Assembly (NCBI RefSeq): GCF_037126465.1
Contig: NC_088209.1
Span: forward strand, 1,922,001 to 1,986,000
From: Ornithodoros turicata
Taxonomy: Eukaryota > Arthropoda > Arachnida > Ixodida > Argasidae
DNA length: 64,000 nucleotides
Direction: 5' to 3'
How positions within the stretch are numbered: position 1 is the first letter of the stretch; every line of letters starts with the position of its first letter. Positions 28,601-39,339 of the stretch are shown in pieces. The translations under genes were made by a program, and so were the position numbers. The notes under the pieces were generated by a model that was given only the letters and a program-made list of their open reading frames with translations, was not told the origin of the DNA and searched no databases.

Positions 28601-30790
28601 GGAGTTGCCTCAGGACAGAAGCCGCCGATATTTCGAACAGAGACTGTTCTTCTTCTGGGCACCGTCCTCATCATTGGCATGGTATTTAAAGGGTTAGGTG
28701 TGACGTGTTTAAAGGTTCATGCGAATTGTGGGTCAACAGCCCGGAGGGAAGAAGGTCCGTACGGGTTTTTACGGCGGGAGTGAATGGCTGCTTTGTTAGA
28801 GTGTGGAGGGGATTATGTGAACGTAGTGATCTAGACTATAGACCGGTTGCAGAAAAATGGAAGGTTCACGAACACGTGGACGAAACGGGACAACAGGCAA
28901 GAATTCGCAAGCATAGCGAAAGATAAGGAGGTTAGTGGTTACGTGGGGAAAATTCCAGAACGAGCAATTTTTTTAATATATATTTGTAATACAAAGTTGT
29001 GGCATGCAATAAAGTTATTGCATGCCAATGCCAAATACCATGCCAATGATGAGGATGGTGCCCAGAAGAAGAACAGTCTCTGTTCGAAATATCGGCGGCT
29101 TCTGTCCTGAGGCAACTCCCTTCCTACATCTCTACCGGTTCGCTGGATTTCTACCCATCTAGCGAAAGATAAGGATGGTAGTGGTTACGTGGGGAAAATT
29201 CCAGAACCAGCAAAGGTTTTTTTTTTTATATTTGTAATGCAAAGTTGTGGCATGCAATAAAGAAAGTAGAAAGCAGTGGCCATGCAGAACATAACAGATG
29301 ATAATGGAGGTAGAAGGGAAAAGCATATTTTATTTGTGAAGTGTTTCTAGGGTGCCTTGTGATTTGTTGATACCGGACGGGTGAAGAGCGTTGAACTTGT
29401 ATATGAGATAAGACTCCCTATCACGTCTGTCACGTGTGGATCTAAACCCGGTTTCTAGAATATATAGTTTAATGTTGTCAAAATTGTGGCCAGGAACGTT
29501 AAAGTGTTCGGCGACTGCTTTGGGGAGTTTGTTGGACGTGTCGGTTCTGTGTCCGGTAAGGCGGTTGTTCATTTGTTGGCCGGTTTCACCAATGTATTGC
29601 ATAGAGCAGTCACCGCATTCAATGCAGTATATGACATTGGAGCTTGCGCATGTGAATGCGTGGTTAACGGGGTGGGTGTAATTGCTCGCAGTGCTTTTGA
29701 TGGAGTTAGCGTGTTGAACGTGCTTGCATGTTTTGCAGCGCGGGAGGTTGCAGGGTCGTGTTCCCGTGTACGGGGTGCTTGTTTTGCTGATTTTGGCATT
29801 GACCAAGGAGTCTGCCAGGTTTTTTGCGCGTCGGTATGTCACCTGTATGGGATTTGTGAATATATTGCTAAGTCGGTCACTGCTTTGGAGGAGGGGCTCG
29901 TGCTTCTGTAGAATGGCTTTGATGTTTGGAAGTGCGTTGGAATATCTTGTGATGAAGCTTATTTGGCACGCGTCAGGATTTTTTCGGTTTTCCAGAACCT
30001 CGTCTCGATCGAGTGTGAGTGCCTTGCGACGGAATTCGGTTAGGAGGGAGTCTGGATAGTCCCTTTGGGCAAGTGTACTGCAGAGTTCGTCAAGCTTCTC
30101 AGCGTAATCTGTGTCGTTTGAACAAATTCTGCGTAGTCTTACACTCTGCCCATTAGGAATTCCAACCTTACAGTGACGCGGGTGGTGACTCTTGAAGTGA
30201 AGGTATTGTTGTTTGTCAGTTGGCTTTTTGTACAGGGTTGTGATGAGGTTGCCGTTGTCTAGTGATATTGTGGTGTCGAGGAAGTTAATTAAGTGAGTTG
30301 ACTGTTGTGATGTGAACTTTATGTTGCTATGCGCGGTGTTCAGTAGATCTATGAACTTTTGAAATTCATGTTCCCCGTGTTCCCATATTATCAGTATATC
30401 ATCGATGTATCGAAGGTACACCGTGGGTTTCAATGAGAGGGCGCTGAGAACTTTGTTTTCTAAGAACCCCATGAAGATATTTGCGTATGTGGGTGCAACA
30501 GGTGTGCCCATACTTGTACCGTGTACTTGTAGGTAGTGTTCGCCATTGAACTCGAAGTAGTTCAGTTTAAGGACCAAGTCCATTAGAGCGAGTATGGTTT
30601 CCGTGTCTTTTCTGGTGTTTGTTGTAGAAAGGGTATTGCAGAGGGCTGTGATTCCGTCGTTGTGTGGGATGTTGGTATACAGTGATGTCACATCCGGCGT
30701 GGCTAGTTGTGTCCCTACCAAATGTACGAGTGTTGTTTATATCTCTGATTACTCTGAGGAGGTGGGGTGTGTCTTGTACATGCGATGGCA
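28601..30790 (-). mobile_element. Penelope-like retroelement, 5'-truncated, with inverted terminal-repeat copies
   Basis: A minus-strand coding relic (29330-30721) is followed downstream by two copies of an 87-bp block in inverted orientation (28601-28687 and 29033-29119, one mismatch). A second block containing GTGGTTACGTGGGGAAAATT and CAAAGTTGTGGCATGCAATA appears twice in direct orientation (about 28916-29015 and 29160-29262). Complex terminal repeats in direct or inverted arrangement are a hallmark of Penelope-like elements. The 5' end is lost near 30790. Confidence 0.85.
29330..30721 (-). pseudogene. Penelope-like reverse transcriptase with C-terminal GIY-YIG nuclease
   Basis: The 463-codon frame begins inside the RT domain at DVTSLYTNIPH (motif A region). 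It has GTSMGTPVAPTYANIF (motif B) and YLRYIDDILIIW (motif C, catalytic DD), then FLDTTIS and LYKKPTDKQQYLHF. After a basic linker comes a Cys cluster (CNLPRCKTCKHV) and a GIY-YIG endonuclease starting VIYCIECGDCSMQYIGETGQ with a later RDRRDRESYLIYKF. In this family the nuclease nicks the target and the RT copies the RNA there. The N-terminal part of RT is missing. A frameshift near 30710 joins it to a few more upstream codons in another frame (HLLRVIRDINN). The remaining frame is unbroken, so the copy is not very old, but it is not autonomous. Confidence 0.9.
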
Positions 30791-32640
30791 GTGTTGTCGG
30801 AATATGGTTCGAATTCGGAATATGGTTCGAATTAACCCAAAGTATGGCTTATCGGAGCTTTAATAAAGTACAACCTAACTTACCTAAGCAATGTTCTACG
30901 ACCGCTACTCCTACATCTATTCTTATTCCATCGATAGGTCCCTACTATGGGAAAGAGAGGTTTTATTTTTCAGAGTAATGTGCTTTCTGAAACAACAAAC
31001 TGAGAAGCAAAATAGAACATGCAGAGGGGTGAAGGGCGTCCTATCAGTCGTATTTTTCAATGAGAAGTTTGTAAAAATTGATAAGTAATCCCCTAACGGT
31101 CATCACCTACAACGCGAGTGGTGCCTCACTACAAGGTATCTGCTCACTGCCACAGACAAGTTAGTGCTTTATTTCATGCGTTTAATTATTTTTCCCTTGA
31201 CGCTTCATTTTTCATAGAGGGACTAAATTTCACGAGGTCATTCAATGAAGACATATCCAGAACGCGCAAACAGCAAACAGTAATGTTCTGCTTGCCTGAA
31301 CACGGCTATAACATGGCTGTCGTCTGCTACGGTGCAGTAATCCAGGCAGTGCCACTGTCGACGTGAAGGGAGAGAAGCGTGTGCGGGGGGAGAGGGAAGG
31401 AGGAGTTGTCGCTACTTTTAGTATTCAGAGACTTTAGTTTTATGCTATGAATTTCTAAGAAAATAAAACCCAAAAACCTCGGGCTCTATTTCCGATATAC
31501 AGGGTGTCCGGCATAACTATAAAAGTGACATGTCGTAAACAGAGCGATCGAAAGGAAACTAATGTCTTTTCTACAACACTTGTCTTGCAAAGAGTCATGT
31601 CTCACAATGGAGCACCTGTTTGCAACAGAGTCCTTGTGACAAAGGCACCAGTTTTTCTTTGACAGCTCTGTTTCAGACAAACCTCTTCTATAGTTACTCT
31701 GGATAGCCCGTACGTAGTTGGCCATAGCCAGGTAAGCCGATGTGGTAGCTACTGTGGTGACTGTACATTTGCATGATTGGTTAATTCACATTTACCATCA
31801 CGCAGGAGGACCTAAATGAAGGTCAGCGTGTGCCAGGTCCCAGCCTATCCTTCACTGCGAAGAAGGAAATCCGCACAAGGCATGAAGTGATCGGCCTCAG
31901 CAGTAGCTGCAGTATGGAGAAAGCACTCGTTCTTGTACTCTGTGTGTACTATGTGAAAAACCTCAGCTATCCTCAGGCTTGTGGCCAAACGCTGGGTCTC
32001 CTTCAAACCGTGCTAGTGAAGGACTCTTATTTCAAGGCTGCTCTGCAGACAAGACGCCTTGGTATGTTGCTGAAGCATCTCGGTGTGTCCCGTCAGGAAC
32101 CGCAAAAAGCTCAAAGCCTGCTTTCACTTATCCGCTAGTCTTCCCACATTGCCATAGCATAGAGATGACGTAGTGGATGACTGGGCTTCTTGTGGTTTTC
32201 CCGCTGGTATAAGCGTAGTACAAAGCCAACAAGTCCTCGTAACAGCTGTCTTACTGACATCACTAGAAGCTGCTGGCGACATTTCATTTTACCATGAATG
32301 CATATTCGTTGAAAGTGTTAAAGCCAAGAGGGGCATAAACAACAGGGCACGCTTTCAGCAGCTGTTTTATGCGCTGTCACATTGGCTTAAATACCTGTCA
32401 ACCACTCTGTTTTTTCTCGCAGCGTCAGGGACGGTTAGTAGATCTCATCTTGTAATCTCAAACATTCGTCGTATTTTACGCCCACAGTGACAAACCAAAG
32501 ACTGCAATTTTCGGTTCACAGCTTCTGGTCTGCTCATCAAAGTGCCTGTTCCTTGTGTCCCGTTTAGCTCATTTGTTTAATGTAACTGATATATATATAT
32601 ATATAGTGAGGTAAAAGGATTGTCAAACGGCCACGAGGTT
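30791..32640. other. Gap: no gene recognised
   Basis: A direct repeat of about 18 bp (GAATATGGTTCGAATT) occurs twice at 30798-30832. CAGGGTGTCC near 31501 resembles the tip of many arthropod DNA-transposon ends, without a partner. Open frames up to about 105 codons show no domain. Confidence 0.4.
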
Positions 32641-32830
32641 TTACAGGAGTTCAAAAAAAGACGCGGAAACAGATTGTAGGGAAGTTACAAACACTCGTTT
32701 ATTACATGGGGAGACGTTAAAAAGTAAAATGGGCAAGCGGTCGACGTTTCGACAGTGGCACTGTCTTCGTCCACCTTACAAACCGACAGTGCCACTGTCG
32801 AAACGTCGACCGCTTGCCCATTTTACTTTT
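32641..32830. repeat. Palindromic Penelope-type terminal repeat
   Basis: A perfect 45-bp inverted repeat (32721-32765 with 32785-32829, 19-bp spacer) contains GACAGTGCCACTGTCGAAAC and GTCGACCGCTTGCCC. Sequences with GACAG...CTGTCGAAACGTC are characteristic of terminal repeats of some Penelope-like elements. No reverse transcriptase lies next to it. Confidence 0.5.
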
Positions 32831-32962
32831 AAAATAAAACTTAAAAATCATAAAAGTTCACTTAAAAAACTTAAAAATCATAAACTTTTATGATTTTTAA
32901 GTTTTAATAAACCCCTTTTTTGTTACTTCCCCTACTTTCGTCTTCTGTCTCCCAATTATTTC

Positions 32963-32965
<3 letters not shown>

Positions 32966-32999
<34 letters not shown>
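32966..32999. repeat. (AT)n microsatellite
   Basis: About 17 AT dinucleotides, directly abutting the left end of the mariner relic, where a TA target would be expected. A shorter (TA)n run is at 32590-32606. Confidence 0.9.
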
Positions 33000-33001
<2 letters not shown>

Positions 33002-33651
33002 GGTCATTTCATAAATAACGCACAGTAATTTCTTAACGGCAGGCAGTTTTTCACTTGAGTACTTCCTTTTCCGAGTCAGTCTATATAGCATTCCTGCTGT
33101 GCGATTACTGTGTCCCAAAATAGAGGAACTTTTTCTATTCCGCTGAGAGGGGAGCATTTGTTCGGTGTCCTTACACCTCAAGTAAACACTCGCTTCCTAT
33201 GCTGTAGGGCCCTCCAGGGGTGGAAAACGTCCACTTATCAGCTCCCTCAACTTTGGGGAGCAGGCCGAAACTTCGTGGGCTTGGGTTGAGGTGAGCATGA
33301 GGTTATCTGTTATCTAGTTGCTGAGTAAGTACGAGTGGGGGCTGTTACCTCACCTGGACTGCAGCCAAGACGCAAGTCGACCAGACTTCGGCCTGTTCCC
33401 CAAGTTGAAAGAATCAATGTGTGGGCAACGTTTTTGTTCGCTGGTGGAGCCTAACAGAGTGTGTACCCAAGATATAAGAGCACCCAACAAAAGTGCAACT
33501 CTCATTGGGATAGAAATGCATCTTCGACGTTGAGACGCAGCAGTCGCATAGCATCCAGGGATTACAAATTTGGACTGTGAAAAGGTATTGCTCGGGTGAA
33601 ACATTCCCAGCAAGTAGCAAATTATGTTACATTAGTTATGAAATGACCCTC
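32999..33651. mobile_element. Internally deleted mariner transposon
   Basis: The left end GAGGGTCATTTCATAA and its reverse complement at the right end (33636-33651) form the terminal repeats. Left insertion is into an AT run. At about 650 bp it is half the length of a complete mariner. It contains a transposase C-terminal scrap. Confidence 0.8.
33318..33533 (+). pseudogene. Mariner transposase C-terminal fragment
   Basis: The frame reads SKYEWGLLPHLDC, then RPDFGLFPKLKESMCGQRF. This is the well-known block around the third catalytic Asp of mariner transposases (HPPYSPDLxPxDFxLFPxLKxxLxGxRF). The first two catalytic Asp residues are missing, so it is dead. It lies inside matching terminal repeats in the right place for the protein's end. 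Confidence 0.75.
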
Positions 33652-34660
33652 GCATTTGGTGTAACAGTGTCGTTTGATACAAATGTTACGGTTAATATAT
33701 TTGTGGCTGTGCACAAGGCAGCCCGTCATTTATTGTTGCGCAAGGTGTAGTGCAATATTTTCAAATATGTTTGTAGCCAACAAAGTCTAGGTGAGTGCAG
33801 TTAAGCTCCACCTATATGGCACTCTCTTTTGGGGATAATTTGTGGCATTGATATCACTTGAGGTTCGCGGCTAAGATATTGCATTGATGTCTTGGATGTT
33901 CCATAGGATTGAAGTTCATTGAAGTTCAATTCATTCTTGTTACATTGTAGTCAACTCGTGCAAAGCTCTCACTGTAAACAGTACACAAAATAAATGATCA
34001 CACTGTCCAGTGTTGTTTGTGTGTGCTTGAAGCTTTCTCCTACTTTGTGGAGCTGCCTCAGTCATTTCGCTATCAGAAACACAAGGGAATTAAGTGGCTG
34101 AGGAAACATAACTGTTGTGGAAGTCACCAAGGCATCCTTTCAAGTTTTTTTGTCTTTTTTTCTACGCTTGCATTTGCCATAGTCTGTAAGCAACGTGAGG
34201 GTCCACTAAGGCGTCATGCTTTGGTTTATTGACAACACAAGATTTGTGCACACCAGGGCAGGGTTTGAGTATTTTTGGCAAGGAAGAAGTCACGCCAATA
34301 CTTTTTTTCTTTCCCCCTCCCAGCCCCAGTCGTTAATATGTAGTAGCAGAGACATGCTGAACACATTGACCTTCGTATATACTGGGTGTTTATTTTTGGA
34401 AAATGCGCGCTCCACAAGGAGAGCAATAAAAGGATACAGGGCGCCTCTTTCCTGGTACATGAGTTACAAACAGGCACTACATCAACCGTAACAGGTTTGT
34501 AACTGAAGTTTACCACAAAGACAGCCTCTGGTTTCCATTTATTGCTCTTTGTGAAGCGCTCTCTCTCCAGGAATAAACACCTAAACACTCCAGCGGCGGT
34601 CGGTAATCATGATCATCATGATCATCGTCACAAGCGGACAAAGGAGCAAGGCTCGCTGTG
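33652..34660. other. Gap: no gene recognised
   Basis: Several medium open frames (up to 120 codons) on both strands without recognised domains. An ATGATC tetrad, ATCATGATCATCATGATCAT, lies at about 34607-34626. Confidence 0.4.
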
Positions 34661-34666
34661 TCAGCT

Positions 34667-35205
34667 CAGTTCGGGAACTGGTAAGGACAAAACTGGGTAC
34701 CATTGTGACTCGATGTGTCATTGAGCATATGGAAATTAACTTCTACTGTTGTAGCACCCCGCAGGTCGGCACGTTAAGTGGGTGGCAGTTCGGGAACCGA
34801 GGTTAGGACGAAATATGATTGTTGTGAGTCGACGATTTATTGACCGTACGAAAATTGACCTCCACTATCTATATTATACCCACAGAGGCGTGTTAGTTAA
34901 GTCGCAGTCCGGGAACCGAGTTAAGCACACAATTGGGTACCGTCGTGACTGGACGACGTTTCACTGAGCGTACAAGATCGGCGAGTTAGGTAAGCGGCAG
35001 TTCAGGAACCAAGGTAAGGACAAAACATTGTTGCCGTTGTAACTTTTTTCACTGAGCGTATGAAAATCAACTTCAAATACTGTGATACCCACAGCATACT
35101 GCAGTTTCGGACAGAGGTAAGTTATTGACGTAGCAGATTGTGCGAGTTAAAGCAATGCGAACTTCTATGTGTATTTGCAGAGTGATGGCAAAAAGAACGG
35201 TAAGC
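34667..35205 (+). repeat. Tandem repeat, 119-bp unit, with splice-site-like words
   Basis: Units start with CAGTTCGGGAACCGAGG or variants at 34667, 34786, 34905, 34998 and 35102. The first three are exactly 119 bp apart and the later ones are shortened. Most units have a donor-like GGTAAG or GTTAGG just after the start word and an acceptor-like ACCCACAG or CCCGCAG near the end, so the repeat could present a series of 30-40 bp mini-exons. Sequence identity between units is moderate, implying age. Confidence 0.7.
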
Positions 35206-35648
35206 GGATGGGCGAAGCAGCTTGCTATACAGAGTTGGAATGTTAACTATTTTTTTCCATTCAGTGAGACTGCTGGTCCAAGCAGTCATCCAGCCTAACT
35301 GTCACTTCTTGACATGCGCTACGGAATTACTTCACAACCCGCACCCGGACACAGTTTGCCGTCAATGTACAGTGACTTAGCGACGTGTGGCCTGCCTTGC
35401 ACTGAACGCTTGTTCGTTTTGTTCTTGCCTGTTGTATGACTCCAGACTCCACAGTAACTGCGTTGTGTTGTGCGCGGCTACCGTGTGTTTGCTGCTGGAT
35501 ATCATTCAAGGTATGTGCGGTATGTGGATGTAATAAAACGTTGGATAACGCAGTCTGTCTGTGTAGCGACCCGGTTCTCTAGACTACGTGTTTTATTATT
35601 ATTCCCCAATAGTCTATTATTATTACCCCTCTGCTTCGAGCTCGGAAT
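35206..35648. other. Gap: nothing recognised
   Basis: Contains TTATTATTATT runs near 35594 and 35617. No coding signal was recognised. Confidence 0.4.
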
Positions 35649-35883
35649 GACTATTCTCTAGAGAGCTGGCCTGAGATTTTCCCTCTCCCTCGCGCGCCCC
35701 GCCCACCCGGAGCGCGCCAATGGGAGGACGCGTGGGCGGGGCGGCGTCGGCTGAGTGTCATCTGGAGGCAGAGGTTCGAACGTAGACGGGGACGTGCTTT
35801 TGGCGACGCTACATCCACTGGGTCGTTCCATCCACCACGGCGCTGAGTTGGCCCGTGAGGTGGCGCTGCTCGAGCTGTGAATC

Positions 35884-36697
35884 CAGAGCCGTATATTAAA
35901 AGGGAGTCTGGCCATTAATGGGTCATGCCTATACCTGAAGGTCCACCCACTTTTCCAGCTTTCCGACCAATGAAGTCTTGAAATATGGGGCGCTATCAAT
36001 CAGCCTATCCTCACTATTTGCCCCCTTATCCAACATGGGCAGCGCCATTTTGGGTGGCAAGTGGATTGGATGGGATTGAAATGGATACCTCTCGCAATCT
36101 GCAAAAGTAGTGGATTGTTGGTGCAAATTTGATAAGCGCCACCTAGGGAGCGTAAGGCACGTCGGGAATCGTCGTCTGCTTCCGTCGTTGTACCGCTGCC
36201 GGCAGAACCACCTGCTGGGACACATTCTGTTGTCGGTATGATTTTTAAACAAATCTACATGAATATTTGGAATATAAGAGGCAAGAATGTTTATATCCAT
36301 GAAATCCAGCTGTTAAAAATAAGATTGTACAGCACAGCGCCGTTTTTGTTATGATTTCGTTGTGATCGCCGTGTTCACTAGGCCTAACACCTGCGACAAA
36401 ACGTATTATTTTCAGTTAGATATCGATGGATGAGCATAAGTTGAAACTGATTTCCGAGAAATCTATATTAGGATGTACATTTGCAGCGTAAACTCAGGTT
36501 AGTCTGTGAAATTTTTTGTCACGAAATCCCCGCTTCATTGTGTTTGTTTTCGTCGCCATTTTGGGTGGCAGTATGGTGTCATGGCGACCCCCTTGGTAAA
36601 AAGCAAACCAATCAGAGGAGCGAAACTGTGATTGACAGGTCGAGCCCTTTTTTGTGACTCCTCCCAATGGCCAGACTCCCTTTAATATACGGCTCTG
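35884..36697. mobile_element. Non-autonomous hAT-like element, 8-bp target duplication
   Basis: The element begins CAGAGCCGTATATTAAA and ends TTTAATATACGGCTCTG; the inverted repeat continues inward through GGGAGTCTGGCCATT with one indel. TGTGAATC flanks both sides (35876-35883 and 36698-36705). The right arm of the big inverted repeat has the empty site. Inside, GCCATTTTGGGTGGCA occurs twice. An 8-bp duplication and a CAG start fit hAT; no transposase is present. Confidence 0.85.
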
Positions 36698-37298
36698 TGT
36701 GAATCTAGGGAGCCTATATGGGTTGCTGTGGACGCACATGGAGGCTCCCTATGTGAATCTAGGGACGCGCGTTCCTGGGCACCGTGAAAATGGTCGGCGA
36801 TAAATACTGAGTCATTTCTGTCTCTCTCTCTTTTTTTTCTGTTTTCGTGGAATGAATTGATGGATTTTGACGGCTCCTGTGTTCGCTTGTTTTTGCTTTT
36901 AATAAACGTTTAATGATCGGCGTCCTTGAGCGATGCCCGCGTTTGTTTGTTTGTTTTTGCTTTTAATGAACGTTTTATGAGGGCGTGATTCATTGCCTGT
37001 TAGGCGCGGACTTCGAATGGCGCGTTTGCGGCGTCCTTGGGCGATGCCCGCGTTTGTTTGTTTTATTAAATATATGGAACACGCGTTGTTAGAGTGATCT
37101 TGATAAGACGTCCGCGGAATCGTTGCGCCTGTGTTTGGGTGATAGTAGGGCGTTTTCTGGCGCGTGTGTGTGTGTCTTCCCTTTTATTGAGCATGTCATG
37201 CCATTCGTGTGCGACGCGCTGTGGACCGGGACACGGGCTGTGAGAGGTATACCCCGCTTTTGTTTCTTTGTCGTTTCGCAGAACAATGCGTCATTAAC

Positions 37299-37439
37299 GA
37301 GTTTTAGTATACCGTTGATACGGTTATCGTGTCTATCGGAACCAATCGTAGTCGCGCGTGACTCAGAATCTTATCCACTCATTGGATCCGGTTGATACGG
37401 TTCGACGCAAGCCACGTTAACAACGGTCTGCTAAAACTC
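37299..37439. mobile_element. Small MITE, 141 bp
   Basis: The ends are GAGTTTTAG and CTAAAACTC, with similarity continuing inward (ACCGTTG/CAACGGT). It is absent from the opposite arm of the big inverted repeat. TTA lies close to each end, perhaps a 3-bp target duplication of the Harbinger type. A similar right end (AACGGTCTGCTAAAACT) occurs near 40791. Confidence 0.6.
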
Positions 37440-37600
37440 TCTATTATGGACTGTTTCCCTCTGCGTTTTTTTTTTCTGTTTCATACCCCCTTTTTGTCTT
37501 CACTGCGCCATGTGACACGTGTTGTTACGTAAGGAATTTGATGAGATGCCAAGCCCGTGCCGTTTTTGTGCGTACGTTTAGATAATGCCGGCAGAAGACG

Positions 37601-37753
37601 CCCAAACAGCACAATGTACTGAAAGTCGAGTGCAATAGGGGTGGACGGGTAGGTAAAAGGCCTTGAACTGACTGGTGAAACTAAAGAACATTGATAAGAC
37701 ACATACCGTCCGCCCCTATTGCACTCGACTTTCAGTACATTGTGCTGCTTGGG
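37601..37753. mobile_element. Fold-back MITE, 153 bp
   Basis: Arms of about 48 bp (37601-37648 and 37706-37753) are nearly perfect reverse complements, starting CCCAAACAGCACAATG and ending CATTGTGCTGCTTGGG. The matching place in the right arm of the big repeat is uninterrupted, which shows this is an insertion. Confidence 0.8.
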
Positions 37754-38212
37754 ACTCTGGTTCTTTTCCCCCTTTTACTGAACATGATACCACACATGTT
37801 GTTACAGAAGAACTTTGACGAGACTCTCAGGCCGTTTTTGTGCGTATGTTTGGTAATGCTGGCTAATGACGAAAAAGACTATATTTGTGGCGGTTTCTTT
37901 CATTAAACTTTTGGTGGCACCGTACCGCTGTCAATCGACTGGGCGCGCATCATCTTTCTATGTGAAACCAGGAGACGCATGCAACTGACCACAGCAGGCT
38001 GCGAAATTAACGCATTTGACATTTATTGCAAGGAACTGCATGGGCAGGCTTTCGTTGGCGGTGACAACAGTACATGTGGTCGAGGGCGGTCCTCTGAAAC
38101 CCGTGCCGTACTGCCTCGGCAGTGGAGTACACTGCTGTTTTTATATGCTGTAGCATACCATGATGCGTGCTCATGCAATTGGTCGAAAGCCGTTTGATCG
38201 AACGCGGGACGT

Positions 38213-39338
38213 TTGGTCGAAAATTATCGGCCTATATCACTTTTACCAGTTTTCTACAAGCTAGTGGAAAAGCTGATATTTATTCAGTTGGATTCCTTCT
38301 TCATAAAACATTCGGTTATAGTTGACTCGCAGTATGGCTTTCGTAAAGGTCGATCCACAGAGCTCGCCTTACTAAGGCAAAAAGGAAATTATTCTGACTT
38401 CGAAAATAAGCGGTTAACATTAGGCGTATATGTAGATTTCAAAAAAGCTTTCGATTCTTTAAATCACAGTGTATTGTTAAAAAAACTGCACTCTTATAGT
38501 GTACGTGGTACCCCACTCACTCTAATAGAGTCTTATCTTGGCAGTCGAAGGCAGTCAGTTGAAATTAATGGTCACTTATCTTCCGTTCTTGAGATCACTT
38601 CTGGCGTGCCTCAGGGCAGTATATTGGGGCCATTGTTATTTAATATCTACATTAACGATATTGTAAACATCTGCCCTCGTGCACATTTTGTAATTTACGC
38701 CGATGACGCCAGTCTTTTCTTTTCTGGCACTGATGCAGATGAAATAACCCGCACTGCTAATATGACACTCAAGACACTAGATGAGTGGTCACGCAATAAC
38801 TGCCTACAGATTAATACAACAAAGACAAAAGGGCGTTTTGTTCAGACCAAAGAACAAACGTGTCATAGCAAATATTCCTTTGACTATATCTGGCAATGAA
38901 ATAGAGCTAGTGAATAACATCAAGATACTCGGTGTCTTTTTTTCTTATGACTTGAGCTGGGATATCCACGTCGATAAATTATCTAGTAGACTGTCGCAGG
39001 TGTCTGGTACTTTGTGGAAGTGTAAGGCAATACTACCTACGCAAGTTAAGCTATGCCGTTATAACGCGCTCTTCTCTTCTCTCCTTTGTTACGGACACTT
39101 GAGTTGGGGAACTACCACAAAGGCGAACCTCAATAAATTGACACTAATCCAAAAACGAGCAGCTCGTGCTATTTGTAACAAACACTTCCTTGCACATACC
39201 AAGCCCATTTCCCTTAAGCTGGGCATAATTTCAGTCACATATTTATATGAATACAGAGTCTTAGTAATGTCAAGATTTGGTCGAGCCGTTATTCACGAAT
39301 TGCACACCATGACCAGAATTCAGGGACACCTCCTTTGA
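38213..39338 (+). pseudogene. LINE reverse transcriptase fragment
   Basis: The frame shows NYRPISLLPVFYKLVEK, then GFRKGRSTELAL, GVYVDFKKAFDSLNH (motif A), SGVPQGSILGPLLFNIYIND (motif B) and FVIYADDASLF (motif C with catalytic DD). After a frameshift near 38835 it continues with ILGVFFSYDLSWDIHVDKL and LTLIQKRAARAI. This is a non-LTR RT of the Jockey/CR1/L2 kind. The endonuclease and N-terminal RT are missing (5' truncation) and similarity fades after about 39290. Confidence 0.85.
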
Positions 39339-39339
39339 T

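Larger units (their letters stand above)
35649..37942 (+). repeat. Left arm of a large inverted repeat, interrupted
   Basis: From GACTATTCTCTAGAGAGCTG inward to CAATCGACTGGG this arm is the reverse complement of 48252-49559, roughly 90 percent or better by eye over long stretches. After removing three inserted elements and a 43-bp insertion it is about 1.1 kb. The outer 120 bp has a GC box (GGGCGGGGC) and an ATTGG/CCAAT word. No matching target duplication flanks the arms. Confidence 0.85.

Noticed and set aside
28601..29120. Active hammerhead ribozyme
   Set aside because: The invariant C before TGANGA is replaced in every copy here; kept only as a possible degenerate motif.
29436..30059. 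Plus-strand frames opposite the Penelope RT
   Set aside because: Antisense shadows of a long coding frame with clear RT and GIY-YIG motifs on the minus strand.
31501..31520. Transposon end CAGGGTGTCC
   Set aside because: A common arthropod repeat tip, but no inverted partner or target duplication was found.
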